A stretch of DNA of 7,900 bases. Origin: an uncultured Coleofasciculus sp. Its GTDB lineage: Bacteria; Cyanobacteriota; Cyanobacteriia; Cyanobacteriales; Coleofasciculaceae. The stretch is from positions 1-7,900 of the forward strand of contig CADCTM010000809.1 of assembly GCA_902805485.1 (NCBI GenBank), read 5' to 3'. Under the pieces are notes generated by a model. The model ran no database searches, was not told the DNA's origin, and saw only the letters and a program-made list of their open reading frames with translations. This document shows positions 5,604 to 7,900 of this stretch, one piece after another. The position numbers and the translations under genes were made by a program. The first letter of the stretch is position 1, and every line of letters begins with the position of its first letter.

Positions 5604-5826
5604 AGACAGCCTGACAGAAGTGAAGGCTGGTATTGGAGAGGAACTTACGCTGTTACTCTGCTCTTATTAACAATCGTAACAAGTGTTTGACAAATTGCCC
5701 GTACTCCTAATTAGGTACTTTCGATTAATCCAAAAGATAGAAAGTAGATTCCGGAAAGTTTCCCGTTTCTGATTGAGGAAGTTGTATCAGCTCGTTACAG
5801 GTCAAACTGCTCAGGATGAACACTTA

Positions 5827-5846
5827 TTTAAGTAGATATACTTAAA
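5827..5846. repeat. 20-bp palindrome in the polA upstream region
   Basis: TTTAAGTA and TACTTAAA are exact inverse complements separated by GATA, 86 bp before the polA ATG. It could be a dimer-binding operator; no regulator can be named from the sequence. Confidence 0.5.
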
Positions 5847-5932
5847 ATCTAGACTTTTTCAACAATCTCGGTGTCCGAGGGACGGACTCAATCTGTAGAT
5901 ACGCAAGAGCTTTAACTGGCTAAAATGAGGCT

Positions 5933-7900
5933 ATGTCTCAATCCAACCCGACCTCTAACCCATTAGCTTCTGCTGACTTCGCACCAGAAGCGCGACCGCT
6001 ATTTATCCTAGTTGACGGTCATTCCTTAGCCTTTCGCTCCTATTTTGCCTTTGCCAAAGGGCGAGATGGCGGTTTGAAAACAACGACAGGAATTCCGACG
6101 AGTGTTTGTTTTGGTTTTCTCAAGTCCCTCTTAGAAGTGATGGGATCAGAACAACCTCAGTCGATGGCAGTTGCTTTTGACCTGGGTTTGCCGACGTTTC
6201 GCCACGAAGCAGACGATACTTATAAAGCTGACCGTCCTGGGACACCGGAAGATTTTGTTCCTGACCTGAAAAATCTTCAGGAGTTGCTGAGTGCCTTAAG
6301 AGTGCCTGTGGTGACATCTCCGGGTTATGAGGCGGATGATATTTTAGCGACCTTGGCAAAGCGTGCGAGTGAGGCGGGCTATCGAGTTAAGATTTTAACA
6401 GGCGATCGCGATTTATTTCAACTCGTTGATCCTCAGAAAGAAACGAGTGTTTTATACCTAAGTACTGACTTTTTGAAGCGTGGTCGTACGACTGGACCCG
6501 CAGAATTTGGACCTGAGGAAGTTAAAGAAAAACTCGGTATTTCTCCGGCACAAGTTGTCGATTACAAAGCGCTGTGTGGCGATAAATCTGACAATATTCC
6601 TGGCGTAAAGGGTATTGGGGAAAAAACAGCAGTTACACTGCTCAATGAGTACGGAACCCTTGATGAAATTTATGCTTCTTTAGACAAGATAAAAGGGGCG
6701 GTCAAGACAAAGCTAGAAACAGGGAAGCAAGATGCAGAACATTCCCGCTATCTTGCTCAACTGCATTTTGATGCGCCTGTAAAAATTGAGATAGAAGATG
6801 GCAAGCTACAAGGGTTTGATACAGAGGTTCTGAAACCGCTTTTAGAAAAATTAGAATTAAAAAGGTTTTTAGAGAGAATTGACCAACTTCAGCAGAGTTT
6901 TGGCGGTGGAACTATTGATAATTCTCAAAATTTAGAAGCGCAAGAAGTTGTATCTAGACAACCAGAATCTACACAAATTCAGCAACTCAATCCTTCAGAA
7001 CCGGAACCAGAAGATGCTGATTTATGGTTTTTTAGTGCGGCGGATACGGAAGGGGCGAAACACCAAGCATCACAGCAAGCAGAAATTCAACCTACTATTA
7101 TTAATACACCCGAAAAACTCGCCCAGTTGGTTGAGCAATTGCAACGTTGCACGGATTCAGCAAATCCTGTTGCTTGGGATACAGAAACGAGTGATTTAGA
7201 GCCACGGGATGCTGATTTAGTAGGAATTGGTTGCTGTTTTGCCAAGCAGCTCCCCCCTAGTGACTCCTTATTAGGGGGAGGAAATAAGAAAGAGTTTGGG
7301 CGGTCTAATGTTGAAATTGCTTACATTCCAGTTGGTCATAAAGATGGCGGCAACTTAGATAAAAATACGGTTCTAGAAGCGTTGCGTCCAATCTTAGAAA
7401 GTGCTGATTATCCGAAGGCGCTGCAAAATGCAAAATTCGACCGATTGGTGTTGCATTGCCAAGGGGTAAAGTTGGCTGGAGTCGTATTTGATACGATGCT
7501 GGCAAGTTATTTGTTGGAACCAGAGGGAATTCATAATCTGAGTGAATTGGGATTGAGATATTTGGGGTTAAGTGCTAAGACTTATAGCGACTTGGTTCCG
7601 AAAGGTAAAACAATGGCAGATTTGGACATTCCCACTGTTGCAGATTACTGCGGAATGGATGTCTATACGACGTTTGGACTGGTTGGAAAACTCACAGATA
7701 AATTGGACGAAATCCCAACCTTACACAAGCTATTGCTGGAAGTGGAACAGCCTTTGGAACCAGTTTTGGCGGATATGGAAGATGTGGGAATTCGTATTGA
7801 TAAAGTTTATCTTAAGGAACTTTCGCAACAGTTAGAAAAAGATTTAGAGAGAATTGAAACTGAGGCTTACGCAGTGGCAGGAGAGAACTTTAGTTTGGGT
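5933..7900 (+). CDS. polA: DNA polymerase I, N-terminal 656 residues (cut by window edge)
   Basis: The open frame runs from ATG 5933 to the last base without a stop. Residues ~22-320 are the 5' nuclease domain: FILVDGHS (24-31), YEADDIL (132-138), TGDRD (156-160) and GDKSDNIPGVKGIG (216-229, helix-hairpin-helix). A low-complexity linker (~330-395) precedes the 3'-5' exonuclease domain. All proofreading motifs are present: D416 and E418 in WDTET, N499 and D503 in NAKFD, and Y572/D576 in YCGMD. This therefore looks proofreading-competent, unlike Taq polymerase. From ~600 the polymerase domain begins (LEPVLADMEDVGIRID); palm and fingers lie beyond the edge. It should act in Okazaki-fragment processing and excision repair. 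The first 21 residues are a variable tail. A palindromic insertion lies after the first exonuclease motif. A HIP1 site encodes part of GDRD. The start is chosen because domain homology begins soon after it and the frame upstream has no better candidate. Confidence 0.97.
   Translation, partial: MSQSNPTSNPLASADFAPEARPLFILVDGHSLAFRSYFAFAKGRDGGLKTTTGIPTSVCFGFLKSLLEVMGSEQPQSMAVAFDLGLPTFRHEADDTYKADRPGTPEDFVPDLKNLQELLSALRVPVVTSPGYEADDILATLAKRASEAGYRVKILTGDRDLFQLVDPQKETSVLYLSTDFLKRGRTTGPAEFGPEEVKEKLGISPAQVVDYKALCGDKSDNIPGVKGIGEKTAVTLLNEYGTLDEIYASLDKIKGAVKTKLETGKQDAEHSRYLAQLHFDAPVKIEIEDGKLQGFDTEVLKPLLEKLELKRFLERIDQLQQSFGGGTIDNSQNLEAQEVVSRQPESTQIQQLNPSEPEPEDADLWFFSAADTEGAKHQASQQAEIQPTIINTPEKLAQLVEQLQRCTDSANPVAWDTETSDLEPRDADLVGIGCCFAKQLPPSDSLLGGGNKKEFGRSNVEIAYIPVGHKDGGNLDKNTVLEALRPILESADYPKALQNAKFDRLVLHCQGVKLAGVVFDTMLASYLLEPEGIHNLSELGLRYLGLSAKTYSDLVPKGKTMADLDIPTVADYCGMDVYTTFGLVGKLTDKLDEIPTLHKLLLEVEQPLEPVLADMEDVGIRIDKVYLKELSQQLEKDLERIETEAYAVAGENFSLG
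7250..7280 (+). repeat. Palindromic in-frame insertion within polA
   Basis: CTCCCCCCTA (7250-7259) and TAGGGGGAG (7272-7280) form an inverted repeat with one bulged C and a 12-base loop, inside the coding frame. It encodes LPPSDSLLGGG (residues 440-450) in the loop between the first exonuclease strands, where E. coli DNA polymerase I has a much shorter turn. The base composition of the arms is unlike the surrounding coding DNA and resembles C-rich/G-rich dispersed repeats. Confidence 0.7.

Larger units (their letters stand above)
5564..5932. promoter_or_regulatory. Divergent nblA-polA control region
   Basis: This 369-bp region between divergent genes must carry both promoters. Visible elements are an NtcA-type palindrome (5590-5603), a TAACAA-N3-TAACAA direct repeat (5668-5673, 5677-5682), a CCTAATTAGG palindrome (5706-5715) flanked by GTAC on both sides, a TTTAAGTA/TACTTAAA palindrome (5827-5846), and a GTCCG-AGGGA-CGGAC hairpin (5873-5887). 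A TAAAAT box at 5921-5926 lies 6 bases before the polA ATG. None of the promoters can be fixed with confidence by eye. Confidence 0.55.

Noticed and set aside
5921..5926. TAAAAT box placed so that polA mRNA would start at its ATG (leaderless)
   Set aside because: There is no matching -35 at 16-18 bases and no proper extended -10; without a mapped transcription start it cannot be separated from chance in AT-rich DNA.
6120..7835. Open frames inside polA on both strands (6120-6359, 6948-7199, 7305-7505, 7572-7835)
   Set aside because: All lie inside the continuous polA frame that runs to the window edge.
1..7900. CRISPR array, tRNA/rRNA genes, insertion sequence or prophage elements
   Set aside because: No regularly spaced short repeats with unique spacers, no tRNA-like cloverleaf sequence, no transposase or integrase frames; the only long tandem repeat is coding.

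Overview
The window comes from a cyanobacterium, probably a filamentous or otherwise large-genome lineage. Three things show this. The HIP1 octamer GCGATCGC occurs five times in 7.9 kb (starting at 446, 3998, 4224, 4604 and 6402). A clear nblA gene (phycobilisome degradation) is present. There are also DUF4347/RTX and tandem universal-stress proteins of cyanobacterial type. Order or genus cannot be fixed from this sequence.

Layout. At 1-1150 on the plus strand lie the end of a Uma2-family nuclease-like protein and, starting at the very next base, a complete beta-hydroxyacid dehydrogenase-type oxidoreductase. At 1151-1350 is a gene-free convergent gap with a degenerate palindromic repeat. At 1351-3723 (minus) is a 790-residue secreted-type protein: a DUF4347 domain, seven near-identical 58-residue units that should close one seven-bladed propeller, then RTX calcium-binding nonapeptides. 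At 3724-3891 is its leader, with an imperfect long-range stem, followed by a 35-bp tandem duplication and a 13-bp-arm palindrome. At 3892-4770 (minus) is a tandem-domain universal stress protein, preceded at 4807-4956 by a possible 49-codon small gene. At 4957-5362 no confident gene is seen. At 5363-5563 (minus) is nblA. At 5564-5932 is the divergent nblA/polA control region. From 5933 to the right edge is polA (DNA polymerase I), cut by the window after 656 codons.

The genes do not form one pathway. polA is housekeeping, nblA and the stress protein belong to starvation and stress responses, and the DUF4347-propeller-RTX protein is an exported surface or matrix protein of unknown task. The items most worth a second look are the peptidase-like His-Gly/Cys pair fused to a single propeller and RTX tail, the in-frame palindromic insertion in the proofreading domain of polA, the tandem copy of the 3' end of the stress-protein gene that keeps its frame and stop, and an NtcA-type palindrome unusually close to the nblA start. 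I did not find a multi-gene system that I can claim is new.
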